In this document: positions 1-10,416 of the stretch, one piece after another
Layout of the letters: every line of letters starts with the position of its first letter
Numbering within the stretch: the stretch's first letter is position 1
The notes under the pieces: model-generated
What the model was told of the DNA's origin: nothing
Seen by the model: only the letters and a program-made list of their open reading frames with translations
Databases searched by the model: none
Assembly: GCA_023630585.1 (NCBI GenBank)
Contig: CM042547.1
Coordinates: 4,631,368-4,695,367 of the forward strand
Source of the DNA: Cranoglanis bouderius
Taxonomy: Eukaryota > Chordata > Actinopteri > Siluriformes > Cranoglanididae
DNA length: 64,000 nt
Direction: 5' to 3'
Position numbers and translations under genes: made by a program

Positions 1-480
1 TGACCATCTTAATTGTCTAAATTCTGAATGAATTACAGTACGAGTACATGCAAATATTTCTGTGAAACCTGTAAAACTTCATTAAATGTTCATTTAATCT
101 AATGGCTTTTTTCCGTTAAATCATTTTTGACGAGGAGTAATTTTTGTGGCAAAGAAAAGAAGAATGGACCAGTGATGCTTATGACACTTCCATACCTACA
201 TCATTTGGTTGGGCTTTTTCAAACTCTGATCGGTTTAGATTGTATTTTGGCCAGGTAGACTCATCTAAAGAAATTATTTTGGGCCCTGAGCAAAAAAAGT
301 ACAAGCCAGGTCATGTTGGTCCGCAAAAAATTGAGCAATCAACAGGATCAAAACAGATGACAAAGTTAATATAAAAACCAATAGTTTTGTCCAAGCTTAT
401 ATTCTTACACAGTAAATATAATTCCCCACTATCAGCAATCACTCAAAACAATGTACTTACCAAAATATCTCTACTAAATT
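1..480. other. Intergenic, nothing recognised
   Basis: AT-rich sequence with only short chance open frames. I see no splice-supported coding sequence, RNA gene or repeat termini. Confidence 0.5.
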
Positions 481-630
481 GTGACACTTGGGTCCTGGGT
501 TGGGTTGGGAATGAGGAAGCGGGAGGCAGACTTGGGGCAACTCAAAGAGATTCTTTATTTCTCTCTTTTCTTTACTTTTTCTTTTCAGCGGTTTTATAGC
601 ACACACACACACACACACAGCTCTGTGCTG
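481..630 (-). repeat. Possible LTR fragment plus (AC)n microsatellite
   Basis: Read on the minus strand, this stretch has a TATAAAA box (near 597-591), an AATAAAG poly(A)-like signal (near 563-557) and a GTGTCA end near 481. That order resembles the U3-R-U5 layout of a retroelement LTR. A short (AC)n run at 600-620 lies at the upstream side. I see no target duplication and no internal retroelement genes, so this is only a weak suggestion. Confidence 0.2.
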
Positions 631-680
631 CTCAGCTCATCTCGTCTCTCGTCTAATATTATAATAAATATATGTTTCTG

Positions 681-1194
681 AAAAGCATTTAATTTTGTCA
701 TAGATATGGTTCAAAACATGAGAATGTGTACCAGATGAACTTTATTCCTTGATAAAGCAGCAAGGCCATACCATTTATCAGTGACATTAAGGCACCAAGC
801 TTTGATTTATCATCTGACAATTTATCTGGACAAAACAGAACTGATCTCTCCTATGCTGGACCTCCCAATCACCAATGATATCCTCACAGTCCATCTGACA
901 CAGTTTCAGTACATTACAGATGTATATATTGGCCCCATCTGCTGGTCAAAACATGTAAATACTTTGAGTGAAACCAAAACGAAAATGCAACAACAATATG
1001 AAACTTACTTGCATACATTTTGATTTAAGAGTACTCTGTAGTGCATAATCTACACACAGAATAAGTTAAGTTCACACAAAGCCAGAGAGAACTCTAAATC
1101 CTCTGCACTCACCCAACTTTACGTGTCAGCTTCCTGAGATACTGTGAATTGCCAGATCCTTATTTCAGCCAAAGAGGCCTTGAGTTTGTATTCA
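681..1194. other. Intergenic, nothing recognised
   Basis: No coding, RNA or repeat structure can be supported here. Confidence 0.45.
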
Positions 1195-1497
1195 TCTCAA
1201 ATTCATCCCAAAGGTGTTCAGTGGAGTTAGGTCGGGTCTCTGTGTAGGCCTCTCAAGATCTCCCACACCAGCCTTGGCAAACCATGTCTTCATGGACCTT
1301 GCTTTGTGCATGGAGGCACTGTCATGCTGAAACAGGTTTGAGCCTCTTAGTGCTGGTGAGTGGAAATTGTCATTTTACAGTATACAAAGACATTATAGAC
1401 CACTGTATGCCAGTAACCTTCTGGCAACAGTTTGGGGAAGAACCACATATGGGTGCAATAGTCAGGTGTCCACAAACTGTTGACCATATAGTGTATA
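1195..1497 (-). mobile_element. Tc1-like relic, 'TATGGCCAAAAGT' end family, copy 1 (partial)
   Basis: Degraded copy of a short dispersed element also seen at 4823-5089/9740-9875, 11829-12298 and 54000-54342. Shared blocks include 'tcatcccaaaggtgttca', 'ggcaaaccatgtcttcatgg' and the terminal 'caggtgtccacaaactgt...ccatatagtgta'. In the better copies the ends are inverted repeats flanked by TA, the Tc1/mariner signature. No usable transposase frame remains. Its right-hand TA is directly followed by the Tc1 element that starts at 1498. Confidence 0.6.
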
Positions 1498-3005
1498 CAG
1501 GTGCATCTCAATAAATTAGAATGTCGTGGAAAAGTTCATTTATTTCAGTAATTCAACTCAAATTGTGAAACTCGTGTATAAAATAAATTCAATGCACACA
1601 GACTGAAGTAGTTTAAGTCTTTGGTTCTTTTAATTGTGATGATTTTGGCTCACATTTAACAAAAACCCACCAATTCACTATCTCAACAAATTAGAATACT
1701 TCATAAGACCAATAAAAAAAAACATTTTTAGTGAATTGTTGGCCTTCTGGAAAGTATGTTCATTTACTGTACATGTACTCAATACTTGGCAGGGGCTCCT
1801 TTTGCTTTAATTACTGCCTCAATTCGGCGTGGCATGGAGGTGATCAGTTTGTGGCACTGCTGAGGTGGTATGGAAGCCCAGATTTCTTTGACAGTGGCCT
1901 TCAGCTCATCTGCATTTTTTGGTCTCTTGTATCTCATTTTCCTCTTGACAATACCCCATAGATTCTCTATGGGGTTCAGGTGTGGTGAGTTTGCTGGCCA
2001 GTCAAGCACACCAACACCATGGTCATTTAACCAACTTTTGGTGCTTTTGGCAAAGTGGGCAGGTGCCAATCCTGCTGGAAAATGAAATCAGCATCTTCAA
2101 AATGCTGGTCAGCTGAAGGAAGCATGAAGTGCTCCAAAATTTCTTGGTAAATTGGTGCAATGACTTTGGTTTTCAAGAAACACAATGGACCAACACCAGC
2201 AGATGACATTGCACCCCAAATCATCACAGACTGTGGAAACTGAACACTGGACTTCAAGCAACTTGGGCTATGAGCTTCTCCACCCTTCCTCCAGACTCTA
2301 GGACCTTGGTTTCCAAATGAAATACAAAACTTGCTCCCATCTGAAAAGAGGATATTGGACCACTGGTCAACAGTCCAGTTCTTCTTCTCGTTAGCCCAGG
2401 TAAGATGCCTCTGATGTTGTCTGTGGTTCAGGAGTGGCTTAACAAGAGGTATACGACAACTGTAGCCAAATTCCTTGGCACGTCTGTGTGTGGTGGCTCT
2501 TGATGCCTTGACCCCAGCCTCAGTCCATTCCTTGTGAAGTTCACTCAAATTCTTGAATCGATTTTGCTTGACAATCCTCATAAGGCTGCGGTTCTCTCGG
2601 TTGGTTGTGCATCTTTTTCTTCCACAATTTTTCCTTCCACTCAACTTTCTGTTAACATGCTTGGACACAGCACTCTGTGAACAGCCAGCTTCTTTGGCAG
2701 TGAATGTTTGTGGCTTACCTAGTGAACCAAACTGAGAGACCATTTTGAAGGCTCAGGAAACCTTTGCAGGTGTTTTGAGTTGATTAGCTGATTGGCATGT
2801 CACCATATTCTAATTTGTTGAGATAGTGAATTGGTGGGTTTTTGTTAAATGTGAGCCAAAATCATCACAATTAAAAGAACCAAAGACTTAAACTACTTCA
2901 GTCTGTGGCATTGAATTTATTTAATACACGAGTTTCACAATTGGAGTTGAATTACTGAAATAAATTAACTTTTCCACGACATTCTAATTTATTGAGATGC
3001 ACCTG
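1498..3005 (-). mobile_element. Tc1/mariner element, family 'CAGGTGCATCTC', copy 1
   Basis: Complete element of about 1.5 kb bounded by long inverted repeats of roughly 200 bases (left 1498-1710, right about 2795-3005). The ends read CAGGTGCATCTCAATAAATT and its complement. A TA dinucleotide flanks each side (1496-1497 and 3006-3007), the expected Tc1 target duplication. The interior carries one minus-strand transposase gene, now frameshifted. A second copy of the same family lies at 5090-9737. Confidence 0.92.
1779..2743 (-). pseudogene. Tc1 transposase, frameshifted
   Basis: Minus-strand transposase of the 1498-3005 element. The start is at 2743 (MVSQFGSLG), followed by a helix-turn-helix DNA-binding region. 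The first catalytic Asp is in ILFSDGSKF and the second in FIFQQD. The reading frame then shifts near 2070, where one A is missing from 'gccaatcc' compared with 'gccaaatcc' in copy 2. The rest continues in another frame to 1779 with the Glu motif NPIENLW and the C-terminal EAVIKAKGAPAKY. The DD34E layout is normal for Tc1. The neighbouring position reads SPHLNP rather than the usual SPDLNP. Inactive. Confidence 0.88.
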
Positions 3006-3234
3006 TATATCCACTACAGAGCATTCAGAATGCTGTTCACCTAGGTCTTAACCTCCCCAGGTTCTCTCATGTAACTCCCCTAGTGAGGTCATTCCACTAG
3101 CTCCCTGGTGCTTTGCACCACATAACCTATGTACCCTGGTTCGTAATTACGCACCCACAAACCAGCTAACACAATTAATATTCTGAGTTTTGCAAAGCCT
3201 AGAACATCAACATTTAAAGATGCGATGTACATAT

Positions 3235-3572
3235 ACAGACATGCACAGTGGGTAGTGTCATCACCTCACATTTTCAGGGTCCCTAGTTTGATCCTGACCT
3301 CTGGTTATTGTTTGTGTGGAGTTTCTCTGCATCTCTCTGTAGGTTTCCTTCAGGCTCTCTGGTTTGCTCCCACCTCCCAAAAACCTGCCAGTAGGTGGAC
3401 TAACTATGCTAAATTGTGCCTTTGTATAATTATGTGTGTGCATGGTAGCCTGCCAAGGCCTGGCATCCTATTCAGGGTGTGTCCCCACCTTGGGACACCT
3501 TGGGCACCACTGCAACAATGACCAGGATTAAGGGGTTAATGAAAATGAATAAATGAATGAATGTACACATGT
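3235..3572 (+). mobile_element. tRNA-derived SINE
   Basis: The head carries a tRNA-like A box (agtgggtagtgtc, about 3247) and B box (tagtttgatcctg, about 3284), the internal RNA polymerase III promoter elements. The body includes 'gtgtggagtt' and 'tggtttgctcccacctcc', typical of fish tRNA-SINEs. It ends with a short tandem tail of GAAT units near 3550-3572. A related copy lies at 47615-47915. Confidence 0.65.
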
Positions 3573-3868
3573 AATAACATTTTGATTGGTATTGATGCAG
3601 TTTGTGATCATGTTGTGTTTGCTATAGGCAGATTTGTATGCCCAGTGACAGGCTATAGTTGTGCAACCAGTCATCAAAAAGTGACATTTGAAGAATTTGA
3701 CAAATTTTGGTGGGATTCTTCTGTAATCGCATCTCATCCTTGCATTCCTGTCATACATCAGATAAATGGGCTAAGAAATGGGGAAGGCAAGGAAATTTTA
3801 AAAATGATAGGAAACCCTTAAGGCATTGACTGCTGATCAGCTCAAAATCATTTGAATCAAGGTATGAA
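3573..3868. other. Intergenic, nothing recognised
   Basis: Short chance open frames only. Confidence 0.45.
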
Positions 3869-4332
3869 CTAGGAGTGTAATGCAATGCCACTCTCTGTAT
3901 CTGCTTGCTGCTCCAAATATTCGTATCTGAATCTGTATTCTGTAATCTGTATCTGAATACAAATCCTACCACTATGCCCCTGTAAACACTGGAAAAACAG
4001 GGGTAGAAATGCCAGCACTGTTCGTATGTCATAAATAAATACTGTGAATGCATCACGCAACTTGGTCTTTGTGTGTCCTGCGAGCTTCATATCTGACTGC
4101 TCACTCTCACCTGCATGAAAATAAAAACTTCCTTCTTGCGCAACTTTTTGTTGCATTGCATAGAATCCCAATCCTGATGCACTCCTTTAGTCTCAACCAG
4201 ATGCCCTGTGAACCTTTCTGGCAGGCGTTACAAATATAATAATAATAACCTATTTCTATCTGTATTTGTATCCACTGAACACTGTCAGTTCAATCAGAAT
4301 AAAGTATTTGTATTCAGTTGCATCTCTAGTGT
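3869..4332. mobile_element. Possible hAT-like non-autonomous element
   Basis: Bounded by imperfect inverted ends: 'ctaggagtgtaatgcaatg' on the left and 'gttgcatctctag' on the right. The middle block (about 3965-4050, 'ccactatgcccctgtaaacac') has a diverged match in prrc2c intron 31 near 39440-39540, so it is a dispersed repeat. I see no clear 8-bp target duplication. Confidence 0.35.
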
Positions 4333-4820
4333 GAATCTTAGTTATTAGAACTGATTTTATTTGTTTTAATATGTGTTAGTAGATTAAAAGTATTAATAGC
4401 ACTAAAACACTGTCTTGAGAGGCAGGTCTTGGTTTATCATCGGTTCTGTCCCACTGTACATTTACACTATAGCCTGCATCCAGCTGTTATCAGCAATGCA
4501 TATATTATATTACATTAACATGACTTGCAGTATGCAGAAATGTATGACACCCATAACAAAACAAACTAAGTTGAACATAGAGTTGAACATAGCTACTGCT
4601 GATTTTAACATGGTTTACCACTGACTATAAACCTACTTCTGTTGTTGGCTTAGGACCAATTAGGACCACCCCTGTTAATTTGGCATCTAGGTTTCCTCTG
4701 TCTATACATGTTTTGGAGATGGTTGGTTGTAGAGATGAATTTACCTGCAGCAGCTTTAATATATGTAAAATACAAATCGATGATGATCCAAACCACATGC
4801 TACCACAGGTTACTAACTAG
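4333..4820. other. Intergenic, nothing recognised
   Basis: AT-rich sequence; no supported feature. Confidence 0.45.
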
Positions 4821-5481
4821 TACAGTATATGGCCAATAGGATGTGAACACCTGTCCATCACACCCATATGTGCTTTATGAACATCCCATTCCAGACTTCG
4901 TCCCCACTTTGCTGTTATACTGGATTTTGGAGTGTGGCTGGAGGGATTTGTGGTCATTCTGCCACAAAGAGCATTAGTGAACTCAGGCACTGATGTTGGA
5001 GAAGGAGACCTGGGGTGTAGTCGGTGTCCCAGTTCATCCCAAAGGTTTTCAGCCAACCTTGGCAAACCATGTCTTCATGGAGCCTCTTACAGGTGCATCT
5101 CAATAAATTAGAATGTCGTGGAAAAGTTAATTTATTTCAGTAATTCAACTCAAATTGTGAAACTCGTGTATTAAATAAATTCAGTGCACACAGACTGAAG
5201 TAGTTTAAGTCTTTGGTTCTTTTAATTGTGATTATTTTGGCTCACATTTAACAAAAACCCACCAATTCACTATCTCAACAAATTAGAATACTTCATAAGA
5301 CCAATAAAAAAAACATTTTTAGTGAATTGTTGGCCTTCTGGAAAGTATGTTCATTTACTGTACATGTACTCAATACTTGGTAGGGGCTCCTTTTGCTTTA
5401 ACTACTGCCTCAATTCGGCGTGGCATGGAGGTGATCAGTTTGTGGCACTGCTGAGGTGGTATGGAAGCCCAGGTTTCTTTG

Positions 5482-5498
5482 ACAGTGGCCTTCAGCTC
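5482..5498. repeat. RTE target-site duplication, 3'-end side
   Basis: ACAGTGGCCTTCAGCTC is repeated exactly at 8616-8632. The 17 bases are Tc1 transposase sequence duplicated when the LINE inserted. Confidence 0.93.
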
Positions 5499-5525
5499 TT
5501 CTTCTTTTCCTTTCGGCTGTTCCCT

Positions 5526-7316
5526 TCAGGGGTCGCCACAGCGAATCATCTGCCTCCATCTAACCCTATCCCCTGCATCCTCTTCTCTCAGACCGACTAC
5601 CTTCATGTCCTCCTTCACTACATCCATAAACCTCCTCTTTGGTCTTCCTCTCGGCCTCCTGCCTGGCAGCTCTAACCTCAGCATCCTTTTACCGATATAT
5701 TCACTCTCCCTCCTCTGAACATGTCCAAACCATCTCAACCTGGCCTCTCTAACTTTGTCTCCAAAACATCTCACATGTGCTGTCCCTCTGATGTACTCAT
5801 TCCTGATCCTATCCATCCTCGTCACTCCCAAAGAGAACCTCAACATCTTCAGCTCTGCTACCTCTAACTCTTCCTCCTGTCTTTTCCTCAGTGCAACTGT
5901 CTCCAAACCATACAACATCGCTGGTCTCACTACTGTCCTGTACACCTTTCCTTTCATTCTTGCTGGTACTCTTTTATCACACAACAGACCTGACACTTTT
6001 CTCCACCCATTCCAACCTGCCTGCACACGCTTCTTCACCTCTTTTCCACACTCCCCGTTGCTCTGGACTGTTGACCCCAAGTACTAAAAATCCTGCACCT
6101 TCTTTATCTCTTCTCCCTGTAACCTCACTGTTCCACTTGGATCCCTCTCATTCACACACATGTATTCTGTCTTGCTGCGACTAACCTTCATTCCTCTTCT
6201 CTCCAGAGCAAACCTCCACCTCTCTAGAGTTTCCTCCACCTGCTCCCTGCTCTCACTACAGATCACAATGTCATCCGCAAACATCATAGTCCATGGAGAT
6301 TCCTGTCTGACCTCATCTGTCAGCCTGTCCATCACCACCGCAAACAAGAAGGGGCTCAGAGCCGATCCTTGATGCAGTCCCACCTTCACCGTGAACTCCT
6401 CTGTCACTCCTACCGCACACCGTACCATTGTCCTACTGCTCTCATACATATCCTGCACCACTCTAACATACTTCTCTGCTACTCCAGACCTCCTCATACA
6501 ATACCACAGCTCCTCTCTTGGCACCCTGTCATACGCTTTCTCTAAATCTACAAAGACACAATGCAGCTCTTTCTGACCCTCTCTGTACTTCTCCATCAAC
6601 ATTCTCAAAGCAAATATTGCATCTGTAGTGCTCTTTCTTGGCATGAAACCATACTGCTGCTCACAAATGTTCACTTCTCCCCTTAGCCTTGCTTCCACTA
6701 CTCTTTCCCACAACTTCATTGTATGGCTCATCAGCTTAATACCTCTGTAGTTTCCACAACTCTGCACATCTCCCTTGTTCTTAAAAATCAGCACCAAAAC
6801 ACTTCTCCTCCATTCCTCAGGCATCCTCTCACTCTCTAAGACCTCGTTCAACAACCTAGTTAAAAACTCTACTGCCATCTCTCCTAGACACTTCCATACC
6901 TCCACTGGTATGTCATCAGGACCAACTGCCTTTCCTCTCTTCATCCTCTTCAAAGCTCTCCTAACTTCACGCTTGCTAATCCTTTCTACTTCTTGCTCAA
7001 CAATATTTGCCTCTACTACTCTTCTCTCTCTGTCATTTTCCTCATTCATCAGTTCCTCAAAGTACTCCTTCCATCTTTCCCTCACCCTCCTGTCACCTGT
7101 CAACACATTTCCATCTCTATCTTTAATCACTCTTACCTGCTGCACATCCTTACCATCTCTATCCCTCTGCCTTGCCAACCGATACAAATCCCTCTCACCT
7201 TCCTTACTATCTAACCTTGCATACATGTTCTCATAAGCTTTCTGTTTGGCCTTTGCCACCTTTATCCTCACGCTGCATCTCCCTATATTCCTGTCTACTT
7301 TCCTCCATCCTCTCAC
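5526..7316 (-). pseudogene. RTE reverse transcriptase (C-terminal half of polyprotein), broken
   Basis: The minus-strand frame 7316-6084 continues in the same frame after one stop (TAG at about 6086-6084, in the context QDF*YLG) to 5526. Visible motifs: YRGIKLMSHTMKLWERV, a QYGFMP block, FVDLEKAYDRVPRE, GLHQGSALSPFLF and the catalytic FADD at 6281-6270. The downstream part has LRWFGHVQRRE and a GRPKRRFMDVVKEDM segment typical of the RTE C-terminus. The family function is reverse transcription at the nicked target. A frameshift near 7320 separates it from the endonuclease part. Confidence 0.88.
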
Positions 7317-7320
7317 TGTC

Positions 7321-8355
7321 CTACTTCTTCCTAGCTAACCTCTTCCACTGTATACTCTCCTGAACTTCCTCATTCCACCACCAAGTCTCCCTGTCTTCTT
7401 TCCTCCTTCCAGATGACACACCTAGCACCTTCCTACCTGTCTCCCTGATCACTTTGGCTATAGTAGTCCAGTCATCTGGAAGCACCTCCTGACCACCTAA
7501 AGCCTGTCTCAACTCCTCCCTGAAAACCACACAGCACTCTTCCTTTTCCAACTTCCACCACTTTGTCTTCTGCTCTGCCTTTGCTCTCTTCATCTTCCTC
7601 ACCACCAGAGTCATCTTACACACCACCATCCTATGCTGTCTAGCTACACTCTCTCCTACCACTACTTTGCAATCGCTAATCTCCATCAGATTACAGTGTC
7701 TACATAAAATATAGTCCACCTGTGTGCTCCTGCCACCACTCTTATATGTCACCCTGTGTTCCTGCCTCTTCTGAAAGTACGTGTTCACCACAGCCATCTC
7801 CATACTTTTAGCAAAGTCTACCAACCTCTGTCCTTCTGGGTTCCTTACCTGAATACCAAACCTGCCCATCACTTCCTCATCCCCACTATTCCCTTCACCA
7901 ACATGTCCATTAAAGTCTGCCCCTATCACCACTCTCTCACCTCTGGGAACACTCTGCATCACTTCCTCAAGCTCGCTCCAGAATCTGTCTTTCTCCTCTT
8001 GCTCAAAATCTACTTGTGGAGCGTAAGCACTAACAACATTCAACATCACACCTTCAATTTCCAGCTTCAGACTCATCAACCTATCTGACATTCTCTTTCC
8101 CTCCAGAACATTCTTCACAAACTCCTCCTTCAGGATCACTCCTACTCCATTTCTCTTCCTGTCCACCCCATGATAAAACAGTTTAAACCCTGCTCCAATG
8201 CTTCTAGCCTTGCTCCCTTTCCACCTGGTCTCCTGGACACACAGAATGTCGACTTTCCTCCTCTGCATCATATCTACCAGCTCTCTGCCTTTATCTGTCA
8301 TCGTACCAACATTCAAAGTCCCTACTTTCAGTCCTAAACTCCTGCCTTTCCTCTT
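7321..8355 (-). pseudogene. RTE AP-like endonuclease (N-terminal half of polyprotein), broken at its 3' end
   Basis: The minus-strand frame holds the exonuclease/endonuclease/phosphatase fold. Motifs in order: LNVGTMTDKGRELV, VDILCVQETRWKG (catalytic Glu), NVVSAYAPQ, VVIGADFNGHVG (Asp/Asn pair) and a terminal RQHRMVVCKM. These endonucleases nick target DNA to prime reverse transcription. The frame runs out at 7321 (ARKK*), where the intact element would continue into the reverse transcriptase, so a small indel has broken it. Predicted fish proteins of this type are often annotated as 'craniofacial development protein 2-like'. Confidence 0.87.
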
Positions 8356-8615
8356 CTAACACACCTTCCTCCTCTCCTTCTTCGACCAACAGTAGCCCAA
8401 TTTCCACCAGTGCCCTGTAGGTCAATGGCACCGATGGCGGTCGTTGTTAACCCGGGCCCCGACCGATCCGGTATGGAAGTCATGTTAGTGATTCGCATAT
8501 TGAATTTGCCAAAAGTTTTAGGTCGGATGCCCTTCCTGACACAACCCTCTCTATTTATCCGGGCTTGGGACCGGCACAAAAAATACACTGGCTTGTGACC
8601 TCCTGTGGCTAGAAT

Positions 8616-8632
8616 ACAGTGGCCTTCAGCTC
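8616..8632. repeat. RTE target-site duplication, 5'-end side
   Basis: Exact copy of 5482-5498. Beyond it the Tc1 transposase sequence resumes with 'atctgcattttttggtctc'. Confidence 0.93.
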
Positions 8633-9476
8633 ATCTGCATTTTTTGGTCTCTTGTTTCTCATTTTCCTCTTGACAATACCCCATAGATTCTCTATGGGGT
8701 TCAGGTCTGGTGAGTTTGCTGGCCAGTCAAGCACACCAACACCATGGTCATTTAACCAACTTTTGGTGCTTTTGGCAGTGTGGGCAGGTGCCAAATCCTG
8801 CTGGAAAATGAAATCAGCATCTTCAAAAAGCTGGTCAGCAGAAGGAAGCATGAAGTGCTCCAAAATTTCTTGGTAAATGGATGCAGTGACTTTGGTTTTC
8901 AAAAAACACAATGGACCAACACCAGCAGATGACATTGCACCCCAAATCATCACAGACTGTGGAAACTTAACACTGGACTTCAAGCAACTTGGGCTATGAG
9001 CTTCTCCACCCTTCCTCCAGACTCTAGGACCTTGGTTTCCAAATGAAATACAAAACTTGCTCTCATCTGAAAAGAGGACTTTGGACCACTGGGCAACAGT
9101 CCAGTTCTTCTTCTCCTTAGCCCAGGTAAGACGCCTCTGACATTGTCTGTGGTTCAGGAGGCTTAACAAGAGGAATACGGCAACTGTATCCAAATTCCTT
9201 GACACGTCTGTGTGTGGTGGCTCTTGATGCCTTGACCCCAGCCTCAGTCCATTCCTTGTGAAGTTCACTCAAATTCTTGAATTGATTTTGCTTGACAATC
9301 CTCATAAGGCTGCGGTTCTCTCAGTTGGTTGTGCATCTTTTTTTTCCACACTTTTTCCTTCCACTCAACTTTCTGTTAACATGCTTGGATACAGCACTCT
9401 GTGAACAGCCAGCTTCTTTGGCAATGAATGTTTGTGGCTTACCTAGTGAACCAAACTGAGAGACCATTTTGAAGGC
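8633..9476 (-). pseudogene. Tc1 transposase, frameshifted and split by the LINE
   Basis: Transposase of Tc1 copy 2, starting near 9463. Near 9160 two bases are missing ('caggaggctt' here, 'caggagtggctt' in copy 1), which shifts the frame. Downstream, VLFSDESKFC (Asp 1), FIFQQDLAPAHTAKS (Asp 2) and SPDLNPIENLW (Glu) keep DD34E spacing up to the LINE junction. The final C-terminal codons lie beyond the LINE at about 5390-5481. The site frameshifted in copy 1 is intact here. Confidence 0.86.
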
Positions 9477-9989
9477 TCAGGAAACCTTTGCAGGTGTTTT
9501 GAGTTGATTAGCTGATTGGCATGTCACCATATTCTAAGTTCACTATTGTTGAGATAGTGAATTGGTGGGTTTTTGTTAAATGTGAGACAAAATCATCACA
9601 ATTAAAAGAACCAAAGACTTAAACTACTTCAGTCTGTCTGCACTGAATTTATTTAATACACAAGTTTCACAATTTGAGTTGAATTACTGAAATAAATTAA
9701 CTTTTCCACGACATTCTAATTTATTGAGATGCACCTGTAGTTCCAGTGAAGGTAAATTGTAATGCTACAGCATACAAAGACATTCTATACAACTGTGTGG
9801 TTCAAATTTTGTGACAACAGTTTGGAGTAGAAACACATGTGTGTGATGATCAGGTGTCTACAAAATACTGTATGTCACCTAGGGCATGCTATATTTTGAG
9901 GACTACTACTGTATTTAATGTAGTAGTGTGATAGCATGCGTTTTGGGATGACTCGGTAAGCTCATGGTCTCCCTCTGCCGGTGCAGTAT

Positions 9990-10060
9990 CCTTCTAAAAT
10001 GACGTCCCGCCGCTACGTAATGACGTCAGGGACTCGTGGATTGGCGCTCTGCCATCTTTG
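9990..10060 (+). promoter_or_regulatory. prrc2c: prrc2c core promoter with two CRE-type sites and a YY1-like site
   Basis: The base composition switches sharply to CpG-rich. TGACGTC is at 10000-10006 and the perfect palindrome TGACGTCA at 10021-10028 (CREB/ATF recognition). GCCATCTT at 10051-10058 is the complement of the YY1 motif AAGATGGC, which in many TATA-less housekeeping promoters lies just downstream of the start site. No TATA box is visible. Transcription probably begins near 10030-10060; this is inference. Confidence 0.5.
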
Positions 10061-10416
10061 ATTGCGCGACAGGCCGCGGCGGCGCGAGAGGGGGCCTCTC
10101 TCGACTGGAGAAGAGCTGTCACAGACGAGACAACGGGGGGGGAAAAAAATAAAGAGAAAATATTATCAAGCAACGCCACCGGTCGGTCTGGTTTTATTTT
10201 TTTTCCCACCAGATTTTACCGGTCACGTTAAACAAGAGAAGAGCCACCGGACAGAGTGCTTCGCTTTTGGAAGAGGTTGTGAGCTGTAGAGCTCTAGCTA
10301 ACCAGTGTATAGCATAGCATAACGAGCTTTTGTAATCCAACACACACACGTACACGCGTGCACTCAGACGGGCAAAGCGGCCTACTTAAAGTCAGCGACG
10401 GGACCGGCGGAAACAG
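10040..10416 (+). other. prrc2c: prrc2c exon 1, 5' untranslated
   Basis: CpG-rich stretch ending in a good donor (AAACAG|GTATGT, GT at 10417). I find no ATG between about 10040 and 10416, so this leader exon appears free of upstream starts. The 5' boundary is estimated. A second donor-like site (GTGCTG|GTAAGT near 10631) could give a longer alternative first exon. Confidence 0.55.

Larger units (their letters stand above)
5499..8615 (-). mobile_element. Full-length RTE-clade non-LTR retrotransposon
   Basis: A 3,117-base LINE on the minus strand, flanked by a perfect 17-base target duplication. It encodes an APE-type endonuclease followed by a reverse transcriptase and has no upstream ORF1, the usual RTE plan. 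The 3' end (5499-5540) is an A/G-rich tail, 'ccgaaaggaaaagaagaa' on the minus strand. The length is close to a full-length RTE of about 3.2 kb. The coding region has one frameshift (near 7320) and one in-frame stop (near 6085), so this copy is inactive but young. It may belong to a fish RTE group such as Expander; I cannot confirm the family name. Confidence 0.9.
5090..9737 (-). mobile_element. Tc1/mariner element, family 'CAGGTGCATCTC', copy 2, split by a LINE
   Basis: Same family as 1498-3005 and nearly identical by eye across the inverted repeats and transposase. Flanking TA is at 5088-5089 and 9738-9739. Without the RTE LINE (5499-8615) and one copy of its 17-base target duplication, the element is about 1.5 kb, the same size as copy 1. 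It sits inside the older relic at 4823-9875, so three transposon layers are nested here. Confidence 0.92.
4823..9875. mobile_element. Tc1-like relic, 'TATGGCCAAAAGT' end family, copy 2, split by insertion
   Basis: The left part is 4823-5089 (starting 'cagtatatggccaatagg' after TA) and the right part is 9740-9875 (ending 'caggtgtctacaaaatactg'). The two halves are pieces of one old element, interrupted by the younger Tc1 insertion at 5090-9737. No transposase frame survives. Matching internal words are 'atcacacccatatgtgct' and 'ggcaaaccatgtcttcatgg'. Confidence 0.65.

Noticed and set aside
6775..7236. 153-codon Ser/Thr-rich plus-strand frame
   Set aside because: It is the complement of the LINE reverse transcriptase and resembles no protein.
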